From Chrysogorgia sp. JL179-B06 (Eukaryota; Cnidaria; Anthozoa; Scleralcyonacea; Chrysogorgiidae), in assembly GCA_035772405.1 (NCBI GenBank), contig JAYKKM010000337.1, positions 3,011,001-3,075,000 of the forward strand: a stretch of DNA of 64,000 bases. The letters are read 5' to 3'. Numbering within the stretch: the stretch's first letter is position 1; each line of letters starts with the position of its first letter. This document shows, one piece after another, positions 12,827 through 22,260 of the stretch. The notes beneath the pieces are model-generated. The model was not told where the DNA came from. It did not search any database and saw only the letters and a list, made by a program, of their open reading frames with translations. The position numbers and the translations under genes are program-made.

Positions 12827-13354
12827 GACAGACAGACAGAGACAGACAGACAGAGACAGACAGAGACAGACAGAGACAGACAGAGACAGACAGAGACAGA
12901 CAGAGACAGACAGAGACAGACAGAGACAGACAGACAGACAGAGACAGACAGAGACAGACATAGACAGACATAGACAGACAGACAGAGACTGGCTGGCTGG
13001 CTGGCTGGCAGGTAGCGCTGGCTGGCTGGCTGGCTGGATGGATGGGTAATCCCATAATGAATAGTACTGTAATCCCATATTTTCCCTGATAACTGTATAT
13101 AGCTGTGTATTTATATTTTTAACAGAATGATAAAGTGGTCAGCATTGCTAATACCCTTCAACAAATGTGGTCCCTGACAGAAATTGTTACTGATAATGAA
13201 ATAACTTCAGAAGAAGCACCATATTTTGATGTAAGTTTTTTATTTCATGACTATGGGACATCAGATAGAAATTAATATAACAAACATCAAGCAAAATTCC
13301 TGGTTGATTTAGGTTGATGGTTGCTATGACCTAAATCTTCTGTCCTACACTTAA
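10285..13354 (+). CDS. NICN1: Nicolin-1, tubulin polyglutamylase complex subunit, complete
   Basis: Seven exons: 10285-10449, 11059-11122, 11705-11802, 11932-12042, 12161-12226, 13126-13230 and 13313-13354. They give 216 residues, against 213 in human. Family landmarks appear in order: [67 protein letters not shown], and the terminal [17 protein letters not shown]1 is a non-catalytic subunit of the tubulin polyglutamylase complex. A second in-frame Met (residue 13, MEDRCLK) may be the true start. Intron 5 holds a near-identical partial duplicate of exon 6 (12663-12732) separated by GACA microsatellites; intron 2 holds 5S- and tRNA-derived SINEs. Confidence 0.94.
10479..10580 (+). repeat. AT-rich microsatellite (TTTATATAT-type)
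   Basis: Imperfect TATTTATATATT repeats in NICN1 intron 1. No other signal. Confidence 0.85.
10625..11010 (+). mobile_element. tRNA-derived SINE family S1, copy 1
   Basis: The tRNA-like part (10862-10934) has a GTCTCGG acceptor pairing with CCGGGA(C/T)T, an A box TGGCTCAATGGTTAGAGC and a perfect T arm ACAGGTTCGATTCCTGT. The flanking body word GAGCTTGACGATC occurs in both orientations, so the unit is a compound or inverted copy. Other copies: 16925-17125, 34745-34990 (minus) and 40530-40745. Confidence 0.8.
11140..11660 (-). mobile_element. 5S rRNA-derived SINE-like element
   Basis: Read on the minus strand, 11238-11372 begins GCCTACGGCTATGGCC and later has GAGGTTAAGCTC, GGTTAGTACTCGGATGG and GACCATCTGGGTATACC, closely following 5S rRNA with its internal C box. 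A second 5S-like module (AAGTTAAGCACC ... CTGGATGGGTTACCACC) lies at 11556-11610. Both are too diverged or interrupted to be functional 5S genes. SINE3-type elements carry such 5S heads. It lies in NICN1 intron 2. Confidence 0.6.
12337..12535 (+). repeat. GACA / GACAGA microsatellite, copy 1
   Basis: Starts as perfect (CAGA)n to about 12410, then becomes a GACAGACAGA higher-order form, and ends in CTGG and GGAT runs. All frames are open only because the repeat lacks stops; I do not call a protein. Confidence 0.98.
12600..12732 (+). pseudogene. NICN1: Partial duplicate of NICN1 exon 6
   Basis: 12663-12732 repeats the first 70 nt of exon 6 (13126-13195) with its intron-side flank and TTTTAACAG acceptor, then breaks at ACTGATA straight into (GACA)n. 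The copied flank differs by a small ATA-type indel. It keeps an acceptor but has lost its donor, so it cannot act as a normal internal exon. Confidence 0.93.
12733..13005 (+). repeat. GACA / GACAGA microsatellite, copy 2
   Basis: Same architecture as 12337-12535 (pure GACA, then GACAGACAGA, then CTGG and GGAT tail), as expected from a tandem duplication of about 455 bp. Confidence 0.98.
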
Positions 13355-13538
13355 AAAAGCCAGAACAAAATAATGAAATAAGGTAAGTGAGTGATTGGTC
13401 TCAAATATATAAATATGGTAGCTTTTATGAGCCCCCAAAAATCAGGACAAGCGTTGCTAAAATTTAATGTTTTTTTCTCAGAATGACCAGCACAAATGAA
13501 TTTGTAACGGACATACAAACATTTGTACCTGTCACGGT

Positions 13539-13918
13539 ACAACTTAGTGTAACATCTCAAAACTTAACGTAATGTCTCCAAACTTAGCGTAACGTCTCAA
13601 ACTTAGCGTAACGTCTCCAAACTTAGTGTAACGTCTCACAACGCAGCGCAATATCTCCAAACTTAGCGTTACGTAACTTAGCGCAATGTCTTAAAACATA
13701 GCGTAACGTCTCCAGAGTTAACGTAACGTCTCATAACATAACACAATATCTCCAAACTTAGCGTAACGTCTCCAAACTTAGCGCAATGTCTCGAAACTTA
13801 GCGCAATGTCTCCAAACTTAGCGTAATGTCTCCAAACTTAGCGCAATGTCTCCAAACTTAGCATAATCAGGTCTCCAAACTTAGCGCAATGTCTCAAAAC
13901 GTAGCGTAATGTCTCTCA
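13539..13918. repeat. Minisatellite, about 20-bp unit
   Basis: About 18-19 imperfect copies of a unit near AACTTAGCGTAACGTCTCCA, with variation CGTAACG / CGCAATG. It lies between NICN1 and the P450 3' end. No coding signal. Confidence 0.95.
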
Positions 13919-14095
13919 TTGAGATTGTACAACACAAAATCTAAAGCAGAGTCCATTCAACACAAAAATGTTAAACTTTCACAAAAAGTTGAGTGGGAGT
14001 CTTGGGGTGATGTATTGTGCTCTTGTTTACATTAAAAAACTCTGAGTTTCCAACAAAATAACATAATATTGAGAAATCTTATTTTCGGAATATAA

Positions 14096-16599
14096 TTAAC
14101 GTTCTTCAACTTGAAGAAAATAAGGTTTTGGCGCAAGTGTAAGACGTAGTTCTCCATTGAAGTCGATATTGTTGGCATTGTTTGCCAAACGCAGTCGAAA
14201 ACCCTGAAGAATAGCTGCAAAAAATACAAAGATCTCATCTTTTGCCAACCGCTCACCCAAACAGGACCTTCCTCCAGTGGAGAAAGGCAAAAAACTTTGA
14301 CGCTTTGGCGGAACAAAGTTACCGTTTCCGTCTAAAAATCTCCGAGGATTAAATTCGTAGGGTGAGGACCAATGTTTTGGATCATGGTGTATGGCCCACA
14401 GGTTGACAAAAACAAACGTCCCCTTGGGAATATCAAAGCCACGCAGTTGTGTTTTTTGCGTGGTGCTATGAGGTAGCGAAATTGGAACAACGCAACTCAT
14501 GCGCAGTACTTCGTGTAACACAGCGTTCACGTTCGGCAGCGAGTCTCTGTCATTTAAACACGGTAACCGTTGTCTCCCGACAACGACGTCGAGTTCCGAC
14601 TGCAGCACGGTCTGCCACTCGGGGTGTGCCGCTATGAACATTAATGACCAACTTAAAGTGTTTGCTATCGTTTCAAAAGCAGCGCCAACTAAATCAGCTA
14701 AGATGTAAACTAAATCTTTCTCAGAAACTCTCTCGTTGTCGTCTGTCACACCTTTATTGTATAACTCCAAGTTATCAAGTAATGCATCCGTTACATTTCT
14801 CGGAAACCCAGCCTTTCTACTCGTTTTGGTTCGCGCGAAAAAACGCTCGTGCATGTCTACGAATTCCTGAAACATTTTCTTAATTTCCGTGAAATTGCCG
14901 ACTGGTAATTTCTGAAGCCATGGGATTATGTCGCTCAGATTTACTGGACTTGTCGATTTCGTGAAATCGTCAACAGCCTGGACAACCTCCATTGGTTCCA
15001 CACCGTTGAACTCAAAGTCTGCGTCGAAGAAAGACTTCAGAATTATGTTTGCTGCTAGAAGACGAAGAAATGATTTTGGATTAAAAGGTTCTCCCTTGTA
15101 TTTTTTAAATTCAACAAGCAGTTTTGTCGCCTCTGTTGTTAGTATGCCATCAAGTTTGTTGAACTGGTAGAAAGTGCGGTGTAATGATCGGATAGTGAGT
15201 TTTCGTTGACGTTCGTATTTTGGACAGAAGTCAATAAACAAGATGCCAAGACCAGCACGGACTACAGTGAACGAGTAGAGTTGGGGTCGGCCGGCGTACA
15301 ACCTCGAGTGTTTCACGAGTGTTTCCCGAACGCTCTCGATACTGTTGAGCACAATGGCTGTGTAACTTCCAAACGTGATTGTAATGATGTCTCCGTAAAC
15401 TTTGGACATGCGCGTGAGTGAGAGATGAGGATTGAACCCGAGCCAGAACACGGATCCTATTGAAAAATAAAATATAACATTTGGTGTGTTATATAAAAAA
15501 GATACATATGGGTGTTATATGGCTCTCGGCAGCGGCCTCCGTATAGCTCAGTGGTCTCCGTATAGCTCAGTGGTCAGAGCACTGCACTAGCATCGCAGGG
15601 TTGCGGGTCCAATTCCAGCCGGAAGGCCTTGAAGTTGCATTTTTCGCAACTGGTTCCGTTTGAACTTAAAATGTATATATTCCAACACCCCAAATTTCCC
15701 TTCACCATAAATCCTTAGAACATGTAGTTTAATCGAGTGAAATGCCAACTATTACTTGGAAAGACAATATTTTAACAAGCTTCGATTGATAGGATTGATA
15801 GGATGTATAGTTGGTACAAGCTAGTGCGTCAGTCGGTTGAAGTGAGGTTACACCCCCCCTGTTTGTATTATTATAGTTGATAGGCCCAACGCTTTGCCGT
15901 TTGCTAAGCATATATAAGGAATGTTTTTAATTAAAGTTTATGCTTTGATTACTTTAAGTCAGTTATTGAACAAACAAATAAAGCTCTAAAAACGTTGGTG
16001 TCTGCCGAAATAGTGTGTAGCAGGAGGTCTAACGTTTTGAGTGAAGGACCTTCGTCGGAGAGAATGAAATGGAAAGAGACTCTTGAAGCGTCACCTACGC
16101 AACACTTTATACAACCTATAGGAGTATCATTAGATGTGTGAAGTTGATCGTCCAGGTTGTTGTAGTCTTGAGAAAGACTATTGTTGGTAACTGACGTTTC
16201 GACGGCCACAGCGGCGGTCATCTTCAGAGTCAAATGACTTTGACTCTGACTTGACTCTGAAGATGACGGCCGCTCATGAGGCCGTCGAAACGTCAGTTAC
16301 CAACAATATAGTCTTTCTCAAGACTACAACAACCTGGACGATCAACTTCACACTTCTAATTTATATCATATTGAACAAACCGGTACAGTGTTCCAGAACT
16401 TCTCTTGACCTTGTCTATGATACATTCAGGTATGTCTTACAAATAATTCAGTCCTACCTATGATAGGTAGACCCCATGGCCCAGGTGGTAAGATCTTCAT
16501 TCTCCATCTCCAGGCAATAACACTCTGAATTATAAGTACTATTATCAAAGTTATCAACAACCAAGCAACCCACGTCAATAAGGAATTCCACTCCATCAT
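14096..16599 (-). CDS. Cytochrome P450, clan 2 (CYP1/2/17-like), complete
   Basis: Two exons: 16458-16599 (47 codons + 1 nt) and 14096-15456, together 500 residues. Exon 1 encodes MMEWNSLL, a hydrophobic ER anchor (about residues 8-30), a basic stop, and the proline hinge LPPGPWGLPIIG. Exon 2 continues in frame as SVFWLGFNPHLS. Later motifs: I-helix DLVGAAFETIAN (near 300), K-helix EVLR (near 360), and the heme loop FSTGGRSCLGE with ligand Cys near 446. It is a microsomal monooxygenase needing P450 reductase; the substrate cannot be inferred. It is known of this clan that it covers xenobiotic and steroid enzymes. Intron 1 holds a tRNA SINE and a foldback element. A TATATA run at about 16624-16632 is a possible TATA box. 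A decayed duplicate of the 5' end lies at 18590-19040. Confidence 0.96.
15531..15720 (+). mobile_element. tRNA-derived SINE family S2, copy 1
   Basis: Head like tRNA-Ala: CGTATAGCTCAGTGGTCAGA, a GCACTAGCATCGCAG anticodon-arm region, and GGGTCCAATTCC as B box; CTCCGTATAGCTCAGTGGT is duplicated at the 5' end. The body CTTGAAGTTGCATTTTTCGC recurs at 53445. Related copies: 53215-53340 (body only), 53395-53545, and a weaker one at 39498-39600. Confidence 0.7.
15950..16075 (-). mobile_element. Hammerhead-like element family 3, degenerate copy
   Basis: Minus strand keeps CGACGAAGG ... CTCAAAACGTTAGACC and the GCCGAAATAGTGTG / AGGTTGG-type body of the family, but the CTGANGA and GAAAC boxes are altered. 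Confidence 0.55.
16134..16352. mobile_element. Foldback element with paired hammerhead-like cores
   Basis: A near-perfect inverted repeat of about 105 bp per arm, starting TGTGTGAAGTTGATCGTCCA and ending in its complement. Each arm holds a CTGAAGA box, a stem II hairpin and GAAAC. Arm cores are at 16196-16227 (-) and 16257-16291 (+). In the plus arm, stem II is GACGGCC against GGCCGTC, a perfect 7 bp. Related copies: 9265-9480, 29206-29310 (half), 41021-41440 and 48778-48990. It lies in P450 intron 1. Confidence 0.85.
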
Positions 16600-16784
16600 T
16601 CAACTGCACGTCTATATCTCAAGTATATATACTTAAATGCAAACATCCATGTTTGTCTAAATCTGCGATCAAAATCAGTCCACATTGAAATGTTCATAGC
16701 TATAGTTAACATTACGCGAGGTATTTCAGGGGGAGGGGATCACTCGTATGCCAGTGATACTGCTGTATTGATATACGTCTTAGG

Positions 16785-17170
16785 TGAAACCATTCATCCC
16801 TCTCCACCTTCCTAGATAATATAATGTCGAAGAGAACCCAAGCGTTTAGAGATCTGTTTTAATCTGTGATATCCCTCAACCTACTGAGTTATCTCGCTCT
16901 AACAGGTCGGGGTTACCTGCACGTGAATGGTCTCATACAAATACATATATCAATCGAACCAGTACATCATTGTAACCTTCGCTCTCCATCTGAGTCTCGT
17001 TATCTCAAAGGTTAGAGCGTCTCACCGCCCATCAGAAGGTTACATTTTCGATTCCTGTCCGGGACTCAGAATAATTTTTCTGAGGATATGAGCTTGACGA
17101 TCGTCCACGTATCGTCTATATTCTATATTCTATATTCTCAGTCTATAGTATAAGTAAATACTGTATCTTT
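16785..17170 (+). mobile_element. Insertion in the P450 promoter, carrying SINE S1 copy 2
   Basis: Comparison with the duplicate at 18590-19040 shows about 385 bp present only here, between CTTAGG-type sequence on the left and TTAGGAGTACCCCC on the right. It contains an S1 tRNA-like SINE (16925-17125) with a mutated A box. A poly-C run follows at 17175-17197. Confidence 0.7.
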
Positions 17171-17335
17171 AGGAGTACCCCCCCCCCCCCCCCCCCAATA
17201 AATCCTGTTCTCACGTGAACAATCCTTAAGATTTTTATCATATTTCACACAAGACAACCCCCATTGTTATTTAAATTTCATTTCCCCTATTTTTGGCCAA
17301 GGGCAAAAGTTTGATACCAGTTATTGTTTCACTTT

Positions 17336-17720
17336 ACGTTTCACACTCTGCGAAGGACCATCGCTCGAGACGTTCGACCTCCTACACACTATTTCGGCAG
17401 TACACCAGCCTTTTAGAGTATTTAATTTGTTGACAACTCTCTTTACTTGTTCTTCTTGTATAAACTCTAGGGTTTTCTTTCATTTTTCTTGTGAAACATT
17501 CGTGGGATTTCCGTTAAACGTAGGCGTCAACAAAGTCAAATTATTTTTCCTTTACAATTCTTCCTATAATTAACATTTAAAGGAAGCTTAGCGACACACC
17601 CTTGCTGCTTATTATAATAACCTTGTTATGTGAATATAAAGTGTTGAGTCGGCACGCAGTAAAAGTGCTGCCAACCAAGTTCTTTGACGTAATCTTCTGT
17701 CACGTGAGTTTCACTGTTAT
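17336..17720. repeat. Segment shared with 20930-21490
   Basis: Words such as GTGAAACATTCGTGGGATTT, GGAAGCTTAGCGACACACCC and AAAAGTGCTGCCAAC recur in the same order at 20930-21490. It starts with a degraded family-3 hammerhead-like motif. It may be part of the same segmental duplication as the P450 exon 1 copy. Confidence 0.75.
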
Positions 17721-17751
17721 ATATTAGCGTAAATTACATGTACAATAGATA

Positions 17752-17880
17752 CAGGTCTTACTCTGATGAAGGGCTCCGCTCGAAACGTCAGTATCTCGTC
17801 ACTAAATTCTTGGCAGTTTACCACCTTTTCACTTTGCTATATATTCAAAACACTGTCTACGCAGCACTCTACTTTTTTAC
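17752..17880 (+). mobile_element. Intact 129-bp hammerhead-like element with 11-bp target-site duplication
   Basis: The element is bounded by TACAATAGATA at 17741-17751 and again at 17881-17891. The related sequence at about 24280-24340 runs through this site without the insert. Inside: CTGATGA (17763-17769), one A, stem II GGGC-TCC-GCTC, GAAAC (17782-17786), then GTC. The 3' end holds CACTGTCTACGCAGCAC, shared with family-3 elements. No ORF. Confidence 0.8.
17763..17789 (+). ncRNA. Hammerhead-ribozyme-like core, family 1
   Basis: CTGATGA box, 4-bp stem II with a 3-nt loop, and GAAAC box in the right order. Stem III would be only 1-2 bp, as in the minimal hammerheads reported from Penelope-like elements. 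One extra A lies between the CTGATGA box and stem II. Activity is unproven. Confidence 0.5.
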
Positions 17881-18043
17881 TACAATAGATAGGTAGATAA
17901 ATATTGTTATGAAACTCGAATGTATATTCATCTTTGTCAAACTAGTTGCTGTATATGTCTCAATGATTTTGAACATACTTAATAGCGTACTATAGTGTGC
18001 CATACGGTACCGTATCCGCCGTATCGTACTGTATCGCATCCGT

Positions 18044-18553
18044 ATGGTAATAAATAGTCCACCATTTTACTCTACTTTACTCTGCTCTACTCTATTCCAC
18101 TCCACTCTATTCTACTCTATTTTGCTTTTCTTTACTCCACTCTACTCTACTCTACTCTACTCTACTCTACTTTACTCCACTCTACTCTACTTTACTCCAC
18201 TCTACTTTACTCCACTCTACTCTACTTCACTCTACTCTACTCTACTCTACTTTACTCCACTCTACTCTACTCTACTCTACTCTACTCTACTCTACTCTAC
18301 TCTACTCTACTCTACTCTACTCCACTCCACTCCACTCTACTTCACTCCACTCTACTCCACTCTACTCCACTCTACTCTACTCTACTCTGCTCTGCTCTCC
18401 TCTACTCTACTCTACTCTGCTCTACTCTACTCTACTCTACTCTACTCTACTCTACTCTACTCTACTCTACTCTACTCTACTCTGCTCTACTCTACTCTGC
18501 TCTACTCTACTCTACTCTACTCTACTTACTCTACTCTACTCTACTCTACTTTA
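18044..18553 (+). repeat. CTCTA pentanucleotide array, first block
   Basis: About 500 bp of (CTCTA)n with CCACT, TTACT and CTGCT variants. The stop-free frames are repeat artefacts. The about 170 bp before it (17880-18060, with CGTATCGTACTGTATCGCAT) match the flank before the second array at 24290-24450, so array and flank travel together. Confidence 0.97.
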
Positions 18554-18598
18554 ACATTCTTACAAAGAAAATAAATTAAGTATTCCTAATGATCCTAT

Positions 18599-18740
18599 AC
18601 CTATGATAGGTAGGCCCCATGACCCAGGTATTCTCCATATCCAAGCAACAACACTTTGAATTTAAGAACTATTATCAAAATTATCAATAACCAAGCAACC
18701 ACGTCAGTAAGGAATTCCACTCCATCATTCAACTGCACAT
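18599..18740 (-). pseudogene. Decayed duplicate of P450 exon 1
   Basis: Minus strand begins with the same ATGATGGAGTGGAATTCCTT start as 16599-16580, but a 1-bp loss in the GTGGGTTGCT region shifts the frame, and the proline-hinge part is eroded and shortened. The matching upstream flank continues to about 19040, including ATTACGCGAGGTATTTCAGG and a long poly-C run at 18932-18960. No copy of exon 2 is present. It is a partial duplication, not an alternative working first exon. Confidence 0.88.
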
Positions 18741-18931
18741 ATATTCTCAACTGTATATACTTAAGTACGTTTTCAAAACATCCATATCTGTATAAATCTG
18801 CGATCAAAATCAGTCCACAATTGAAATGCTTTTGGCTATAATTAACATTACGCGAGGTATTTCAGGGGGAGGGGATCACACGGGTGCCCGTGATACTTCA
18901 CTGCTGTATTTATATACATCTTAGGAGTACA

Positions 18932-18962
<31 letters not shown>

Positions 18963-19434
18963 GAAATCCTGTTCTCACGTGAACAGAGCTTAAGACCTTT
19001 ACAATATTTCATACAAGACTAACCCCATTGTTATTTAAATATTTGGCGAACAGCACTTTTCGTTGAGCATATCTAGTGTTTATCCTATATACTTCAAGTA
19101 ATATATAATGGACGATTCGTTTATTTTCAAGATTGTTCTTGTGTAATTCTCGTGTCAAATCACACGTTCGTTGATTTTGTGCGGACTTTACGACATGATA
19201 AGATCTCCTCTGTGCTGTGTCGGAAATGCCAGCAATTTTTCAATATATGCCCCACGGTTAATGTATAAAGTACATTAATTATATATATATATATATATTT
19301 ATCCGTATAATTAGTGTAGAAAATATGTTTGGAGAGTATGACATCAATGCATGCTGCGTCAAGTCATTCACACTAAAATATGTCAAACTGTAATTTATTC
19401 ACGAAACAGATGTTTAGAGAACACAGATACATAT

Positions 19435-19525
19435 ATCCAGACGCTGACTGCCATCATCATCCTCATCATCAACATCATCTTCACCATCAACATCATCACC
19501 ATCATCACCATCATCATCATCTTGC
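19435..19525. repeat. ATC/ATCACC microsatellite
   Basis: Imperfect CATCAT / CATCACCAT run directly before the S3 SINE. Open frames here (poly-His, poly-Met) are artefacts. Confidence 0.9.
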
Positions 19526-19770
19526 GGATTTGCAGAGCTGGGAGACACAGGTTCGAATCCTGGGTCGGACCACCACTCACTCAGGGTCTTAAAAATAATT
19601 GAGGAGAAAGTGCTGCCTTTGCAATAATATCAGCAAATGGTAAGACTTTCGGGTCTTCTCGGATAACGACCTTAAATCGTAGGCCCTCGGAACCCCTATC
19701 AATTGGGCTTCTAGCCTGTTGGGGTATTCCGTTCAGCTAAAAGAGTGATAAATCTAATAAACTAAACTAA
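19526..19770 (+). mobile_element. tRNA-derived SINE family S3, copy 1
   Basis: B box GGTTCGAATCC in ACACAGGTTCGAATCCTGGG; body words GACTTTCGGGTCTTCTCGG and TTGGGCTTCTAGCCTGTTGG; tail ending in AATCTAATAAACTAAACTAA. The A-box half has been replaced by the adjacent microsatellite. Minus-strand copies at 57505-57640 and 59355-59612, the latter with a fuller tRNA head. Confidence 0.8.
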
Positions 19771-20089
19771 ACCTGGGGCGAGGCCAAAAGCTTAACTTGA
19801 ATTAATTCACGTGCATGCGTTCCAAAGAATTCAAAACCATTGCCATCACCATGTACATGTAAACGTTCAAAGATCTAATAGCTGAACTATATATTGCAGC
19901 AAGCTCAAATGATACAGTAATAGCTCATGATAATATTATTCACGAAGGAAAATACTTTCAAGACGGTAACGATTCCCATTATAGGTGGGGACACTACGAT
20001 ATCCTGAAAAACATTATATAATTATACCTAAATGACACAATAATTGACCTAATTATATCAATTTATGATGTACCTACCCTCTCTGCTTG

Positions 20090-20710
20090 GATGTGAAGTG
20101 TTTTCTAAAATTGGAAGGCGTAGGGATGATGGTTTTATTTTATTAGCTTCACCATTGTGCAAAAAAAAACACCAAGAAACCTAACATAGATTACACTATA
20201 TAGTAATAAAACAATGGCAGGCTGACCGCTTACTGCAGACACAGAATTTAAAAGTATATTTACAAATAATAATAATAAATAATTACTGTTAATTTAATAA
20301 TAATACACAACAACTGTAGCTCAGGAGGGACGCAATTCTCCATTTCTACACCACGCCAAGATAAGTTATGATCAATAACTCATCATCACATGGTATAAGG
20401 ATCGAGATAACCAAAGCCCAGCCCAAGCGCAGAAACACACCATTGCCGCCACCCGGATCCACAGCCGTTCTGTATTTGATTAATCTAATATTAAGAACAA
20501 CAAGTGATAGTACGAGTAATGATACGAGACGAATTACACTTCAAGCAGATAGTTTTAAAGGTTCTAGGATTATCACAGTCATAGGTGTTTGCCAGGGATT
20601 TAAAGTAGTATCTGAGCATGGTTGATCTGAATAATTTATAAGGTTTCCATATTACATAGGTTTAGTTCGTCGGCTAAAGTGTTCATTCTTCTGGTGGCTC
20701 TTATCAAGTA
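20090..20710. other. Unassigned interspersed sequence
   Basis: Includes AATAATAATAAAT runs and a weak plus-strand open stretch (20368-20625) with no recognised domain. Composition suggests a retroelement 3' region. I see no exon structure or conserved motif. Other parts of 19770-21870 not listed separately look like plain AT-rich spacer. Confidence 0.3.
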
Positions 20711-20929
20711 CGATCTTTGGTAGTTGTTTAATCGTGATTCACTAACACTATAGTAGGTCTTTGCAGATCACAATTGGCTGAAATCCAGCGAAGAGTGTGT
20801 TCCCAAAATAATAACACTCGTTTATCGTGCTGCTCATATTGGTCCATTTCCAAAAAGGATGTAAAACCGTTACCTAATTTGAAATGTTGCTCTGAGCTCT
20901 GTATATTCGTATAAAGTTATTATTATACG

Positions 20930-21490
20930 TTTCACTCTCTGACGAAAGACTTTCACTCAAAACATTAGACCTCCTTCACACTATTTTGGCAGTACACCAA
21001 CCTTTTTAGAGCCGTCAATTTGTTGATAACTCTCTTTGCTTGTTCTTCTTGTAACAACTCTAGGTTTACCTTTTCTCTTGTGAAACTTTCGTGGGATTTC
21101 CCTTAGTTCCCGTAGGCGTGAACAACTTCCAATTTATTTGTCCTTTCAATTCTTCCTATAATTATCCACCCACATAAGGAAGCTTAGCGACACACCCTTA
21201 CTCTATTAGCAGCATAGACTATCTTTATTGAAGATCGTTGCACAAAATCGACGAAGCTATAATCATTGTATAATTTGTCTCGTTGTATAATCATCCTCCA
21301 GAGCTAGTATTCATGACTATCATATAGTTACACATCATATAGTTTCTTTCGTTTAAAAGGATCCTAGTTATAACTGTTATAATTGTGTTGTTTAACATTT
21401 CAAGTTATGTGAATATTAAGTGTCGAGACATGCCAAAAGTGCTGCCAACAAAGCTGCTTGACGTAGCCTATACTGTCGCGTGGGTTACAC
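20930..21490. repeat. Second copy of the 17336-17720 segment
   Basis: Begins with a degraded family-3 hammerhead-like motif (CTGACGAAAGACTTTCACTC then AAAAC) and follows the same word order as 17336-17720, with small indels. No coding content. Confidence 0.75.
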
Positions 21491-22059
21491 TTGGTTATTT
21501 TTATACTGAATATCTATTTTTTTAAATACATAACCTTTGATTTCGTTTTGGCGAAATCTTTGGTTCGAGAATATTTTAGCAAATTTCTGGTAGTATTAGC
21601 TAACCTTACTGGGGGCCGCCTTTAATGTCAGGAATTTTGTTGCGAAAATGTTCTAATCATTGTGTGAGGTTATGTTATTGTGGAGCACATTATAGGTATC
21701 TATATTTAGTCATTTCCGTTTACGGCTATCATATAAGAAGCACACGTTCATATGGACCACACATATTGAACTTGAGACGAGTGACTTGACTGGGTCTTAA
21801 TTAGTAAACATCATTTCTCTGTGGCGAGGAAGTTTTGTAAGGTTAGTGAGATATTTACACAGGATTTCTTACTTGAATTTTTGAGCAAACAATGTAGCTA
21901 ATGTTTTTATAAGATTTAAAATAGTTATAGATTTCTCTAGTAGGTATTTTAGTAGAAATTGGTATAGTTTAGCTTTGTCAACCAGCTTCGCGACTCCGTA
22001 ACATATTGGGTTCAATTGACTTATATAATTTAGTATTATAAAGTGTTGTTCTACGTAGG

Positions 22060-22260
22060 TAGTGTAGAAATACAAATAGAATACTCTAAAAAGGTTGGTG
22101 TGTTGCTGAAATAGTGTGTCTAACGTTTCGAGCGAAGGTCCTTCGTCAGAGCGTAAGACGTAAAAGAAAAGTCACTTTTTAACGTCTCACTCTGTGACGA
22201 AGGGCATTCACGTAAAACGTTAGAACAGTAGACCAACTTTGTACGGTATTCGATTTATTA
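22060..22260. mobile_element. Hammerhead-like element family 3, inverted dimer
   Basis: A minus-strand unit has CTGACGA (22143-22149), a weak stem II and GAAAC (22125-22129). It is followed by an inverted, decayed unit (TGTGACGAAGGGC ... AAAACGTTAG). Ends carry CGTAGGTAGTGTAGAAATAC. The rest of 21490-22820 is AT-rich, and I see no gene. Confidence 0.65.
22125..22149 (-). ncRNA. Hammerhead-ribozyme-like core, family 3 (weak stem II)
   Basis: CTGACGA, A, then GGACCTTCGCTC and GAAAC. CTGACGA obeys the CTGANGA rule, but stem II pairs less well than in the 42519-42543 copy. Confidence 0.35.

Noticed and set aside
12303..13078. Open frames of DRQT or SVCLCLS repeats
   Set aside because: Translations of GACA microsatellites on both strands; they overlap real NICN1 introns.
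13539..13918. CRISPR-like array
   Set aside because: Adjacent repeats without unique spacers in an intron-rich animal genome; a minisatellite.
18044..18574. Long open frames of LLYST/TLLYS repeats (also 24337-25455 and 25658-26585)
   Set aside because: They are translations of CTCTA-type pentanucleotides, open in several frames at once, with no start context or domain.
20368..20625. Plus-strand open frame with a proline stretch, considered as a P450 first exon
   Set aside because: It is on the opposite strand, lacks a membrane segment, and the true first exon with LPPGPWG is at 16458-16599.
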